NCBI RefSeq assembly: GCF_042432445.1
Contig: NZ_JBHLXE010000111.1
Span: 1-64,000 of the forward strand
From: Thorsellia kenyensis
Lineage (GTDB): Bacteria > Pseudomonadota > Gammaproteobacteria > Enterobacterales > Thorselliaceae
Length of the DNA: 64,000 nt
Direction: 5' to 3'
In this document: piece by piece, positions 16,907 through 26,034 of the stretch
How the letters are laid out: each line of letters starts with the position of its first letter
Position numbering within the stretch: the first letter of the stretch is position 1
Program-made: the position numbers and the translations under genes
Notes under the pieces: generated by a model
Databases searched by the model: none
Seen by the model: the letters and a program-made list of their open reading frames with translations, nothing else
What the model was told of the DNA's origin: nothing

Positions 16907-19771
16907 TTATTTAATTCGTTCATTTAATCTCTCTAAAACATTTGTCCTTTTTAGTTCATCAGTTAAGTACTTTCCCTGTGTCATTGAATCAATATCTATA
17001 GCATCAAGCGCCTCTAGCCTGCCACTTATACCTAATATGGCTATCCACTCATCTAAGTTAATATTTTCCATATTTACCTCGTCTAATTGCTCTAGGCTGA
17101 GGCCCTCACACATAGGGGCTCTAGGCTCTCCAAAAGTTAAGTTAAGCTGTGTTCTGGCCTGTTCTTGAAATATCCTAGCAAGAGGTGAAGAAAAACAACA
17201 ATAGGATTCTACTTTCTCAAGACATTTACCAAAAAGACTTTTTTTGCAAAAAGAACCTACTGAATGACAACTTTTTAGCTCTCTTTTCACGCCTAATTCA
17301 AATTCCGCGGCCTCGCAAGGCCAAATCATATTTAACAATAATAGAGTCACACTATAAATGGTATAAACCGTCATCACACCACTTAGGAGGGTTCCAGCTA
17401 TTTGTCCTAAGTAAAAATTTCCACCAACCATAACACCTTCTGCACTGAGCGTACCTCCTACATTGCTGAATAAAGCAGTCTGAGCTTGCGCTCCTAGAGT
17501 CTCACCAACCCATTTTGCCGTTGAATTGGTTAAGGATTGTAAAACACTTGAGGCAGCTTCCACAGCCCCTGTGGTGCCTAATTCACTTGGCGATGCACCT
17601 ATAAGAGCATCCCACCTTGAACTCAATGGGCCTAAAAGATGAGACCAGGACTCTTCAATAGGCTGTTTTAGACTCTGCCATGTGCCATAAAAAGCGTTAT
17701 CCACATCAAATACATTCAATTGGGAATTCAAATTATTCATTGCAAATGCCAACTCAACATAGTCTCCTAGCGAAACACACTTAGGCCTATCACAACAATT
17801 AACAATATTCCCTATCGATTTAAGACAAGAACTGGCTTCGCCTTTAAATAGTTCACATTCAATATTTTGAGATATTCCATCATCATCACACGTCAAATCA
17901 TTTCCCATATCTTGTGCTAAATTCAATTGAGCCAATGCCTGATTAAAATTTGCATCTATTTGTACTATAGGTTCCATGCACTCATGTCCTAAGCATTCTA
18001 TTGGACCATCACAATGATACTTCCTATCCCTTTTAACATTTGACACAAGGATGTCTTCAGGGCAATTAAATGTCATTTCTAAATTGCGGCAACTCCCAGA
18101 CTCTAAAGACTCTGTTTTTTCGTCTAAACACATGCTTTTCGATAGGTGGCATTGAGGATTCTTTTCAAATATCTCACAACTGTCATGACTTTTTTTATAA
18201 AAAATATCGCTGGTTTTTGTGGTGCCATTTTCGACACTTTCGCTAATTTTTTCACAGGTAAAATAATTATTGATGGTTTTTATTTCATTTTCCTTAAAGT
18301 AACTTTCAATGACCTCACAATCTGCAAAATCACTCGGGAATAAAGAGGAAATAGTACAGGCTTGAGGTGGAGTTTTATTTGAGCATTCATAAATATCTTG
18401 AAATTTTTGGCATTGACCTGATGTGCGATTGTACTCACTACATTGTGAAGAGTAAAAACCACAAGCTGGATTACTTTCCAATGTATGGCATAGAGTTCCT
18501 TCACTATCTTGGTAGGTTTCTTCATTCGCTGTGACCCTGATTAATCGACAAAATGGAGATATGCCTTCTATTAAAGGTGGTGAGAAGTCTTTTTCACAAA
18601 CAAGTAACCCATTTATCACTGAGCATTTATTTGTTACATCTGGCAAATCAATACAACTCACTCCATACTCTGAAAATTGACTTTTAAATAATTCTACTTT
18701 TTGTAGGCAAGATTCAGGGTACCATTCATCTTTAACCAGTATTTTACTCGGATTGTACTGTATTTTTATTCTGGCATATCCTTCCCCTAAACCAGTAACT
18801 GAAGTACGCATTTTTATAGCAATTTCTTTGTTTGCTTCTACTGAAGTAAATAAAGATGTTAAATCTTGATTCAGTGTCCATTCCCAATTAGTACTGAGCT
18901 CACATGCGCCTTGTGTTTCAGGGGGAAATAAATCATTAGGTCCAGACCAAATCTTATAATCATCAATCCATATTTGCATATAGTCATCCCATTTAGCATA
19001 TTCCAGGATTACCTTATCAATAGCCTTTGGATTGATAATTCTAAGACGGATAAATTCTTCAAAAATAGTACAATTTCCTCGCCAATAATTATCACCTACC
19101 TCCCCTATCCACACATATATGCATCCCTCAGCACAAGAAGATATATTTAGTGGACCTTCAATATGTTCAATAATACCAGCTTCGTAGTCGTGCCTAAGTT
19201 CACATGACTGAGTCCCATGCGCATATCTATCACATTGTTTAAATAATGGTACAGAGGATTCGGAGGTACACTCGTCAAACTCATCACTAAACGATAAATT
19301 TGAGGTTGATAAAAGTAATTGGCTTAATCTAAACATGGGATCTAAGCTCAAATCTGGTCTAGCTCTGTTATCAATCGTTTGAAACTGTTGAAATGCTTCT
19401 GCAGACAGACTATTACTATTTGTCATTTGCTTAAGTTTTTGTTCACTATTTTGTATCAATTTCGTTTCATCATCATAAAATGTTGATAAATCAGTATCTT
19501 CCTCCACTATCTCATTCAAAGGATCAAAAAAAGATTCGTCAATCACTAATTTTTCATCAAAAAGCATAATATCAATGCCAAGGCCAGGTTGTGACGGCTC
19601 AACAAATCTTGGCAATTCAACTGATTCAAGTAATTCCTGAGCGAATTTTTGTCCTTCAAATCCAGACTGTCTATTGTTCGCATGACTCAAAAAAGGAACG
19701 ATGTTCATGAGAAAACAGAGAGTCAAAATATTAAATCGTTCAATGACTTTGCAACGCAGAAAAGGGGTCAT
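16907..19771 (-). CDS. traN: TraN cysteine-rich outer-membrane adhesin
   Basis: The start is placed at ATG 19771, which overlaps the traU stop as TAATG. This gives 954 residues and a proper signal peptide ending near L-S-H-A; an upstream in-frame start at 19858 would lie inside traU and lacks one. Dozens of cysteines in C-x-x-C-like spacing fill the central region (about 180-700). The C-terminal part contains the TraN-typical hydrophobic glycine-rich stretch and C-E-A-A. TraN contacts recipient outer-membrane proteins to stabilise the mating pair. It is longer than F TraN (602 residues), in line with SXT-type TraN. It ends at the HS4 gap. Confidence 0.9.
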   Translation of the reverse strand: MTPFLRCKVIERFNILTLCFLMNIVPFLSHANNRQSGFEGQKFAQELLESVELPRFVEPSQPGLGIDIMLFDEKLVIDESFFDPLNEIVEEDTDLSTFYDDETKLIQNSEQKLKQMTNSNSLSAEAFQQFQTIDNRARPDLSLDPMFRLSQLLLSTSNLSFSDEFDECTSESSVPLFKQCDRYAHGTQSCELRHDYEAGIIEHIEGPLNISSCAEGCIYVWIGEVGDNYWRGNCTIFEEFIRLRIINPKAIDKVILEYAKWDDYMQIWIDDYKIWSGPNDLFPPETQGACELSTNWEWTLNQDLTSLFTSVEANKEIAIKMRTSVTGLGEGYARIKIQYNPSKILVKDEWYPESCLQKVELFKSQFSEYGVSCIDLPDVTNKCSVINGLLVCEKDFSPPLIEGISPFCRLIRVTANEETYQDSEGTLCHTLESNPACGFYSSQCSEYNRTSGQCQKFQDIYECSNKTPPQACTISSLFPSDFADCEVIESYFKENEIKTINNYFTCEKISESVENGTTKTSDIFYKKSHDSCEIFEKNPQCHLSKSMCLDEKTESLESGSCRNLEMTFNCPEDILVSNVKRDRKYHCDGPIECLGHECMEPIVQIDANFNQALAQLNLAQDMGNDLTCDDDGISQNIECELFKGEASSCLKSIGNIVNCCDRPKCVSLGDYVELAFAMNNLNSQLNVFDVDNAFYGTWQSLKQPIEESWSHLLGPLSSRWDALIGASPSELGTTGAVEAASSVLQSLTNSTAKWVGETLGAQAQTALFSNVGGTLSAEGVMVGGNFYLGQIAGTLLSGVMTVYTIYSVTLLLLNMIWPCEAAEFELGVKRELKSCHSVGSFCKKSLFGKCLEKVESYCCFSSPLARIFQEQARTQLNLTFGEPRAPMCEGLSLEQLDEVNMENINLDEWIAILGISGRLEALDAIDIDSMTQGKYLTDELKRTNVLERLNERIK

Positions 19772-20823
19772 TAAAAGCCGCCTCCCGTGTTGCAGCAATC
19801 TTGCCAACACCAAAGAAGATAAACGGCATCTTCTCCTGCACCAGGAATACTTCGCCACTCTCCCCAGTTGATTGTAGATTCACCTATCTGATGAGATGAG
19901 GTGGATTCTGGCAGAGGAAAAAACATACTCATCTTATACTGGCTTTTAGGTAACATAAGTTCTGTTACAGGCCCGCAGAGTGCCTTGTCACCCATTGTTT
20001 TTTTAGCAAAACCACGACGATGAGAAATAGCCAATGATCGTGTGGCGAGATGGCTGGTTTTTTGTGCAAAAGAGCCCATTGCAAGCGTGTGACCAGATAA
20101 TGGATAAAGATGGCCAAAACTACCAGCACACCAAAATAGTGTATCAATTGGCTTACCCGATGAGGAGGATATAGCATCTGATACGCACGCTGTGACCGCT
20201 TGGGGGTTAGCGAATAGAATGGATTCAGGATGCGCAAAAAATGCCAATTCATCATTTAACCAAGTAGGATCTAGCTCAGAGGCAAACATTAAATCAAAAT
20301 CAAGGTAACTGTCTCTTGCGCATTGGGGAGAGATGAACATATCTAGCATAGCCATGATGGGAAATGAGTAATAATGATAATGAAAAAAAGCCAAATCTCC
20401 TATATCAAAATTACCCTCACCATGAGAACCTTGTGAGAGTTTTGAACCTAACGGAAGTGTCATACCACCTAGCACAGGAGAACAACCTGGCTTCCTAACC
20501 AATTCAATTAGATGCACTGGTTGCCACATACCAGTGACGATCCCTGGTTTAGGTAAGCCTAGAGGGTCGTCGCACAGGCATAAACTCTTTCTAGAAGCCC
20601 CTTGAGGTAAATCTAAACTTGATAAATTTATGCCGCCTATGTTTAATGGAAACAAACAAGACCAGCAAATATCGCTAAGCAATCTTTGAGAAAAAAGTGA
20701 AGCATTAGGACAGTCAAGTGAAGATTCAGCATAAGCATCACCTATGCATAAACAAAGAAATGCCCATAATTTTCTATATTTGCGCGCCACATTTTTAAAT
20801 TTAACCATACTATAACGATTCAT
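19771..20823 (-). CDS. traU: TraU pilus assembly and DNA transfer protein
   Basis: 350 residues. Signal segment about 18-33; then the TraU signature C-W-S-C-L-F-P-L-N-I-G-G (about 53-64), many further conserved cysteines, and the C-terminal W-C-W-Q-D-C-C-N-T-G-G-G-F, as in other TraU proteins. TraU is a periplasmic/outer-membrane factor of the F-type channel, acting with TraW and TrbC. It has a full-length Shine-Dalgarno sequence, AAGGAGGTGAT, directly before the ATG. It is coupled to traN by a TAATG overlap. Confidence 0.92.
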   Translation of the reverse strand: MNRYSMVKFKNVARKYRKLWAFLCLCIGDAYAESSLDCPNASLFSQRLLSDICWSCLFPLNIGGINLSSLDLPQGASRKSLCLCDDPLGLPKPGIVTGMWQPVHLIELVRKPGCSPVLGGMTLPLGSKLSQGSHGEGNFDIGDLAFFHYHYYSFPIMAMLDMFISPQCARDSYLDFDLMFASELDPTWLNDELAFFAHPESILFANPQAVTACVSDAISSSSGKPIDTLFWCAGSFGHLYPLSGHTLAMGSFAQKTSHLATRSLAISHRRGFAKKTMGDKALCGPVTELMLPKSQYKMSMFFPLPESTSSHQIGESTINWGEWRSIPGAGEDAVYLLWCWQDCCNTGGGF

Positions 20824-20893
20824 ATCACCTCCTTGTGAGTCATCAGTAAATTAATTTATATTGAAATTAAATTGACTTATGTGAGATCTGCTT

Positions 20894-22027
20894 TTAGCTT
20901 TTGTCTAAACACCCCTCTTTGACGACAAAAAAAGAATTATGCCCCGAAATTACACTGGGCGTGTGTGTAATAGAAAATCGGGTTATTAATGTGTCATTCA
21001 GTAAAAAAAGAGGTTGTTCGAAACGCTTTTGCAGTGTTTGAAATTGATCTCTAGGATTTGTTTGAGATATTGTTGAAGTAATCAAAGTTACATTGTGTTG
21101 ATGATCTCTAAGATAGTTTTGTATCATCTGAACCTCGTCATCATGAGTCCCATTAAAAACAATGATTTGTTGCGTGAACGGAATATAATCGAAAGGATTG
21201 AGTCTAGTTCCAGCAGGAATGATGACTTCACCTAAATGATTAAATAGAGGCTGACTTATTTTGACAGTTGCATCAATCTGCTTAATTTTACATTCACTTG
21301 CTTTCTCTAAAGCAAAAGAAGGCAGAGAGTGCCAATAACGATAAACCGCATTTTCTTGTTTTAATGACCAATCGATTGTTGATATTTTTGCCAAAATCAG
21401 ATCAAGCATATCTATTTCGCTTATTTCAACTGTAGATCCTTGATGGCCAAAATCAAGCACTCTTCCATCAAAAAAGGCTTCACAGTTTTCTTGTAGAGTA
21501 TGTTGATGATTTAAACCAAAGGAAGCATTCAATTTGTCTTTTAGCCATCCAATGTTGGAAATACCAGTCACTTTTGCAATAGGTTTATTTGCATAAAATG
21601 CGACTAAAGCAGGGACCGAGACAATAGTATTTTGCGTAAACAGCTGTGGCGAGATGATTAAATTAGGTATTTCTTTCATATTTATAAATAAACCATGCCA
21701 AAAATTAACGGTCTCACTTAACGTACTGTCCTGGGTTATCCCTCTTATGATCAGTTGAGCATCATATTGCAAGGCTTCTTGCATCAATTGCTTGAGCATG
21801 TTTAAGGATAAATTTTTTGAAATCATAATTTTATAGTTAATATTCTGCTCAAAATCACATTCATTTATGCCTACTTGGCTTGTCTTGTTATCTGTTCTAA
21901 GCCCTAGATTATCTGCCTGTCTATTTTCCTCTGGTGCTTTGCCCATAACAAAAAACAAACTGGAGAAGCATAAAACAACAATGACATGTAAAGCCATCAA
22001 AAGACCTATTTTCATTTTTACTACCAT
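20894..22027 (-). CDS. traW: TrbC-TraW fused pilus assembly protein
   Basis: 377 residues. A single N-terminal hydrophobic segment (about 6-26) is followed by a TrbC-like thioredoxin-fold region (about 58-185) with I-I-S-P-Q-L-F and S-V-P-A-L-V-A-F. A TraW domain follows (about 255-360) with I-P-A-G-T-R-L-N-P-F-D-Y-I-P and Q-I-I-V-F-N-G-T. In the F plasmid TrbC and TraW are separate interacting proteins; SXT-type elements carry them as one chain. The start overlaps the end of trsF by seven bases (ATGGTAG), so the two are translationally coupled. Confidence 0.85.
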   Translation of the reverse strand: MVVKMKIGLLMALHVIVVLCFSSLFFVMGKAPEENRQADNLGLRTDNKTSQVGINECDFEQNINYKIMISKNLSLNMLKQLMQEALQYDAQLIIRGITQDSTLSETVNFWHGLFINMKEIPNLIISPQLFTQNTIVSVPALVAFYANKPIAKVTGISNIGWLKDKLNASFGLNHQHTLQENCEAFFDGRVLDFGHQGSTVEISEIDMLDLILAKISTIDWSLKQENAVYRYWHSLPSFALEKASECKIKQIDATVKISQPLFNHLGEVIIPAGTRLNPFDYIPFTQQIIVFNGTHDDEVQMIQNYLRDHQHNVTLITSTISQTNPRDQFQTLQKRFEQPLFLLNDTLITRFSITHTPSVISGHNSFFVVKEGCLDKS

Positions 22028-22539
22028 AGAGGGTATGCCCTCCCATAAATTAAATCGCCATCGACTGTACCAAAATATCTAGAATCAAAACTTTCCGCGA
22101 TATCCCCTGTAAACCAATAATTATTTGTCGAAATCTCAAATTCTTTTGTAAAATCATCTCCATTTAAATTTAATTGCTTGGCTAATAAAAAACCCTGCGA
22201 AATTTTCTTTTTATCGATAAAAACTGATTCATTGGTAATTTGAACACGCTGCCCCTCTGAACCTACTACTCTTTTCAATAATAGTGTCCTATCAGGATAA
22301 ATTGGCATTAAATTTTTAGCATAAAATGCATATAGGTGAGTGTTTTGAGGTACTTTATCGTAGGTATCGATGAGGTAAAGCCTGTGATTGGGTAAACAGG
22401 GTATATCCTGGGTATCTAAACCCAAACGAAATCTTGCAAAAAAGACGTGTCCAACACTAAAAATTATCATCACCAAAAGTATGATTTGAAGAACATACTG
22501 GCGTTTTGATATAAATACATCCAAATAAAACCTTCTCAA
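22021..22539 (-). CDS. trsF: TrsF signal-peptidase-like protein (S26 family)
   Basis: 172 residues from a TTG start, 15 bases after traC; no in-frame ATG precedes the membrane segment (about 17-35). The S26 signature boxes are present: L-L-L-K-R-V-V-G (86-93) with the general-base Lys89, and G-D-I-A-E-S-F-D-S-R-Y-F-G near the C-terminus. The nucleophile box reads P-C-L-P, with Cys48 where peptidases usually have Ser-x-Pro. In SXT/R391 this gene is trsF between traC and traW; the product is thought to process pilin or pilus factors. Whether Cys48 is active is not known. Confidence 0.82.
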   Translation of the reverse strand: MRRFYLDVFISKRQYVLQIILLVMIIFSVGHVFFARFRLGLDTQDIPCLPNHRLYLIDTYDKVPQNTHLYAFYAKNLMPIYPDRTLLLKRVVGSEGQRVQITNESVFIDKKKISQGFLLAKQLNLNGDDFTKEFEISTNNYWFTGDIAESFDSRYFGTVDGDLIYGRAYPLW

Positions 22540-22554
22540 ATTCCCTCTCTTAAC

Positions 22555-24933
22555 TTATCTTTTTTCAAGCAAACTAAGAATGGCTTCATTGGTATTTAGC
22601 CCCTCATCGGTTAACTGTTTTATAGCATGAACATCTTCAGCTTTTGTGGAATAGAGTAATCTGTGAAAATCATCCACAATAAGTCGACCAATACCAATAC
22701 CACTTGGTGTTATCAAAAAAATTTCTGCATACTTACCAGGTATCGTATGAAGTGTTTTCAATAATTCATAACCAGAAGAATTAAGGGGTAAACGATTAGA
22801 AAGCTTAAGCTGATCGATAGTTTCAGCTTTTTGGCCTAGTAAAAACATATTTGCTGAATTTTCCGCAATGGCTTTACCCGTAGGGTGTTGATAAAGATCG
22901 TTAATTGACTGCGTGATAGTAACCGCTGCCCCTCCATATTTTCTAAATCTTCGGTACCCAGTTTCAATAAATTTGGCTATATCCCCTTCACTCAGCAAAT
23001 CCCATGCTTCATCAATGAACAATATTTTAGGCTTATCTCTATCCCCTAAATACATCTCCTGCTGAATTTGATAAATGAGACTTAGCAGAATGACCTGTTG
23101 AAGATTTTTTCGTCCTTTTAGTTCTTCTAGTTCCAATACAGTTAACTGCCCATTAAGTTTAGTGGTATTCTTTGCATGAAAAAATCGCCCGTATTCACCT
23201 TGGGAAGTAAACGGATAAAGTTGGATTCCTATATCAACCACTCTTTTATCTTGATGTTTTTTAAGTAAAATAGCCAAATCGTCAATAGTCATTTGCGTAT
23301 TTTGCTCTTCAAATAGTGTATGCATAGCACGCTTGAGTTCTGCTATTTGCAAATCACTCAGAGCGGATTGAGGGGCTGCCATAGAGCTGATCAAAGTCAC
23401 TAGCATGTCAGATTCTTCAGCATAATTTTGGACTTGCGCAAAAGGATTAAAATTCATCTGATGAGTTTGGCCAAAAGCTAAAAAATCCCCTTGATAAAAT
23501 TCGCACAATTTTTCATACGAGCGTCCCACATCGATGACCCAGCATTGCCCTCCTATGGATAAATAGGAGGCTATCAGTTCGTTGACCAGAAAAGACTTTC
23601 CAGCCCCAGATTGAGCCGCAATACAACAATTATAATTACTGGTAGAATCAAATAATGATATAGGCATTAGTTGTCCTGTTCTCGAGATAAGTTCTAACAC
23701 GGGGGTTCCTGTGCCTTTCCAATCACTGAATATGGGAAGCAACGCAGCTGCTTGAGAGGAAGCTAGCGTTTTGTAACGAAACAAATCATTTATTGCTCTT
23801 CTATCCGCTCCAAATGGGAGTGAATTTAACCATATGGGGAAATGAAAATATTTATCCTCCATAATTTCAAATCCTAGTTCTTTATAAAAAGTTTTAGCAT
23901 TCGAGACATCGGCTATAGAATCTTCTAAAGAGTCAGAAATCAATATTAGTGTGAGCATAAATTTCACCGGCCTATCCCCTTTCGCAATAGCCTCAAACAG
24001 AATATCAAATCCCCTTTTTTTCTCCCCAAGCATAGGCACAAATTTAACCATAGGTCCATACGCCTGATTAATAGACCATTGGCGTTTTGTTTCTAATCGT
24101 GAAAGCTGGTTTTCTAGATCTGGGAAGTGAATCGTTGCTGTTATATAAAAATGCCCCCCAAGGCCCCTATCACCTGTCATTTTATCTGCAGCATAGTGAG
24201 CAGCATGGCCAAAATAAAAACGACTAGGTAACCTTTTAAATGAGAGTGTTTTGATAACTTTCTCACTTAAATTAATTACATTGTGATTAATATGAAGTGC
24301 GCAATCCCAATGGAGAATTTGTTGATTAAGCGTTTTATCGATATCTAAACTTTGAGGCTGTTTTACTGATTGATTTAAATTTATCAAATCTGACATAATT
24401 GAAACATACCCTTGCGAATTCATAATCTCAAAATGAAACCCAATGGTCTTTAGGGATTGAACAACGCTTTGTTGCAGAGGTTTTAAAGAATCGATTTTTT
24501 CTTGTGTTGGAAAAGCGCTTTCTAGTGGGATTTTGCAAGTAATGACCAACATAAAATCACGAATCGCAGGTAAGAATCCTTGATTCTTTTTTCTTTGCGT
24601 ATTCGTTTCAAAGAATTCAACTTTTTTTCTCATAGGAACAACACAACTAGGAATTTTTTTTAGAATTCTTAAACTTTTAAACTCAATGAGGGCCTTATAG
24701 ATGTTTGGATTAGCGATTAAACTCATTTGTAATAAGCTGTCTTTTGGCCAATCAAAATTCATTAAAACATTCAATCGTGAAGCAATGTGTTCTTGGGGAT
24801 ATGGCAATGGTTCACAAATAAAACCAAAGCCTAAATGCCCATCATCAAGAAAAAATATTTTTGCATCACTCTCATATGCAAGCACACTTAATTTATCAGC
24901 TAACCGATGTTGCTTATTTTTGATTATCTTCAT
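22555..24933 (-). CDS. traC: TraC pilus assembly ATPase (VirB4-like)
   Basis: 792 residues. Walker A A-Q-S-G-A-G-K-S-F at about 440-448; Walker B I-L-F-I-D-E-A-W-D-L-L at about residue 640; and a later T-Q-S-I-N-D-L motif, as in VirB4-family enzymes. The N-terminal half is the TraC-type assembly domain. It powers pilin and substrate movement at the inner membrane face of the secretion channel. Ribosome site AAAGGAG, ATG start. It leads the traC-trsF-W-U-N run of tightly packed genes and is separated from traA by 153 bases, where SXT relatives have hot spot HS2; here that gap is empty. Confidence 0.95.
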   Translation of the reverse strand: MKIIKNKQHRLADKLSVLAYESDAKIFFLDDGHLGFGFICEPLPYPQEHIASRLNVLMNFDWPKDSLLQMSLIANPNIYKALIEFKSLRILKKIPSCVVPMRKKVEFFETNTQRKKNQGFLPAIRDFMLVITCKIPLESAFPTQEKIDSLKPLQQSVVQSLKTIGFHFEIMNSQGYVSIMSDLINLNQSVKQPQSLDIDKTLNQQILHWDCALHINHNVINLSEKVIKTLSFKRLPSRFYFGHAAHYAADKMTGDRGLGGHFYITATIHFPDLENQLSRLETKRQWSINQAYGPMVKFVPMLGEKKRGFDILFEAIAKGDRPVKFMLTLILISDSLEDSIADVSNAKTFYKELGFEIMEDKYFHFPIWLNSLPFGADRRAINDLFRYKTLASSQAAALLPIFSDWKGTGTPVLELISRTGQLMPISLFDSTSNYNCCIAAQSGAGKSFLVNELIASYLSIGGQCWVIDVGRSYEKLCEFYQGDFLAFGQTHQMNFNPFAQVQNYAEESDMLVTLISSMAAPQSALSDLQIAELKRAMHTLFEEQNTQMTIDDLAILLKKHQDKRVVDIGIQLYPFTSQGEYGRFFHAKNTTKLNGQLTVLELEELKGRKNLQQVILLSLIYQIQQEMYLGDRDKPKILFIDEAWDLLSEGDIAKFIETGYRRFRKYGGAAVTITQSINDLYQHPTGKAIAENSANMFLLGQKAETIDQLKLSNRLPLNSSGYELLKTLHTIPGKYAEIFLITPSGIGIGRLIVDDFHRLLYSTKAEDVHAIKQLTDEGLNTNEAILSLLEKR

Positions 24934-25086
24934 ACGACTCCTTTAAAAGATAAGACTAATTTAATCAATTAAAATATCCATTGACACGAGGTGAATTTAA
25001 GATGTTAAAAGTATTGATAGTTATTAAAGATAGATGTTCTTTTCTTGCCACAAAAAGAGCATCTATCCCTATTACTGATTAAAAAG

Positions 25087-25509
25087 CTAATTGAGATAAG
25101 ACATTAATTGGAGCATAGCTTGCTTTTCTATTTCAATGTCTTGGGGTAAAGTTGCTGACATAACACTTTCCACAACTGTCGGAGTATTATAAAGTCCCAT
25201 TCCACCGCCAATTCCCAAAGCAAAAGCCATCAAACTTTGCCGAGCGATACCACCAACAATTCCTACAAGAACCATAGCACCTGCAATAATTCGGCCCAGT
25301 GTGCCTTGCGTCCACTCTTTTAGCGTGTCCCACACATCACTAAATGCATCACCGCCAGAGCCTGCAAAAATATCTTGGCTAAAACAAAAAAAACAAATGA
25401 ACAACAGAATCAATTGACTTTTTCCCTCTTTAAATGCGTGATAGTTCAAATAAAATTTACAATCGGTTTCTATTGCTTTTGGCATTTTTGTGTTGTTTTT
25501 ATTTTTCAT
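25087..25509 (-). CDS. traA: TraA-type conjugative pilin precursor
   Basis: The ATG at 25509 has AAGGA upstream and is preferred over an earlier start at 25548, giving 140 residues. A long leader with a hydrophobic signal segment (L-I-L-L-F-I-C-F-F-C-F) ends at a probable cleavage after I-F-A. The mature part is about 80 residues with two membrane segments (I-I-A-G-A-M-V-L-V-G-I-V-G-G-I-A and M-A-F-A-L-G-I-G-G-G-M-G-L) separated by a short basic loop, as in F-type pilins. It lies between traV and traC as in SXT. The TrsF peptidase or the host signal peptidase could process it. Confidence 0.85.
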   Translation of the reverse strand: MKNKNNTKMPKAIETDCKFYLNYHAFKEGKSQLILLFICFFCFSQDIFAGSGGDAFSDVWDTLKEWTQGTLGRIIAGAMVLVGIVGGIARQSLMAFALGIGGGMGLYNTPTVVESVMSATLPQDIEIEKQAMLQLMSYLN

Positions 25510-25596
25510 GGCATTCCTTTTTATGTATCCATAGTTAAAATTAAGCATTGTGTTACTCCATTAGCTTAGATTGCTTAAGCAAATTATCCATACAGA

Positions 25597-25929
25597 TTAT
25601 CTGCTCAAGTGTATAAAATGACCCTCAAAAATATTCCCTTCCTCATCTTGCCATTGGGCAATCCAAATCCGGGCTAGTCTATTTTCCGAATTGTCATAGG
25701 GTTTTATTAAAGAAGATTTATTGACCTCTCTATTTCTAGATTCCGCCAAAGCATATACTTCACTAGCGGATAAACATTTCACTCCACTTGGCATACCTTG
25801 GCATCCATACTCTGTTTCGCCTATGCCGAACTGTGCACAGCCAACTAAAGTGATTAAGCAAACAACCCCTAGTAAATATATAAAAATTTGATGTAATTTT
25901 GTTAATAGCAAAGTTATGGTTTTCCTCAT
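25597..25929 (-). CDS. traV: TraV outer-membrane lipoprotein
   Basis: 110 residues. Lipobox L-V-G-C (Cys31) after a hydrophobic signal, then Y-G-C-Q-G-M-P-S-G-V-K-C-L-S-A-S-E-V-Y, the TraV signature with two further cysteines (Cys43 and Cys52). TraV is the VirB7-like lipoprotein that, with TraK and TraB, forms the outer core of the channel. Very good ribosome site, GGGAGGGG. It is shorter than F TraV (171 residues) but keeps the family core. A 12-base tandem repeat lies between it and traB. Confidence 0.9.
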   Translation of the reverse strand: MRKTITLLLTKLHQIFIYLLGVVCLITLVGCAQFGIGETEYGCQGMPSGVKCLSASEVYALAESRNREVNKSSLIKPYDNSENRLARIWIAQWQDEEGNIFEGHFIHLSR

Positions 25930-25951
25930 TTTCCCCTCCCAATTTAATTTC

Positions 25952-25994
25952 TCGTTTAGTTATTCGTTTAGTTATTCGTTTAGTTATTCGTTGG
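25952..25994. repeat. 12-base tandem repeat between traB and traV
   Basis: TCGTTTAGTTAT occurs three times in a row (25952, 25964, 25976) with a partial fourth copy. It lies about 20 bases before the traV start on the coding strand. Being exact, it is probably recent and may vary in copy number between strains. Confidence 0.85.
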
Positions 25995-26034
25995 ATTGTA
26001 AGTTTTAAATTGGCATCTGATTAGCTAAAACGAA

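Noticed and set aside
19772..19858. Longer TraN N-terminus
   Set aside because: It would overlap traU by 87 bases and place a basic, Cys/Arg-rich stretch before the signal peptide; the TAATG-coupled start gives a normal one.
19965..20255. 96-residue membrane-like frame inside traU
   Set aside because: It lies wholly within traU in another frame and lacks a ribosome site.
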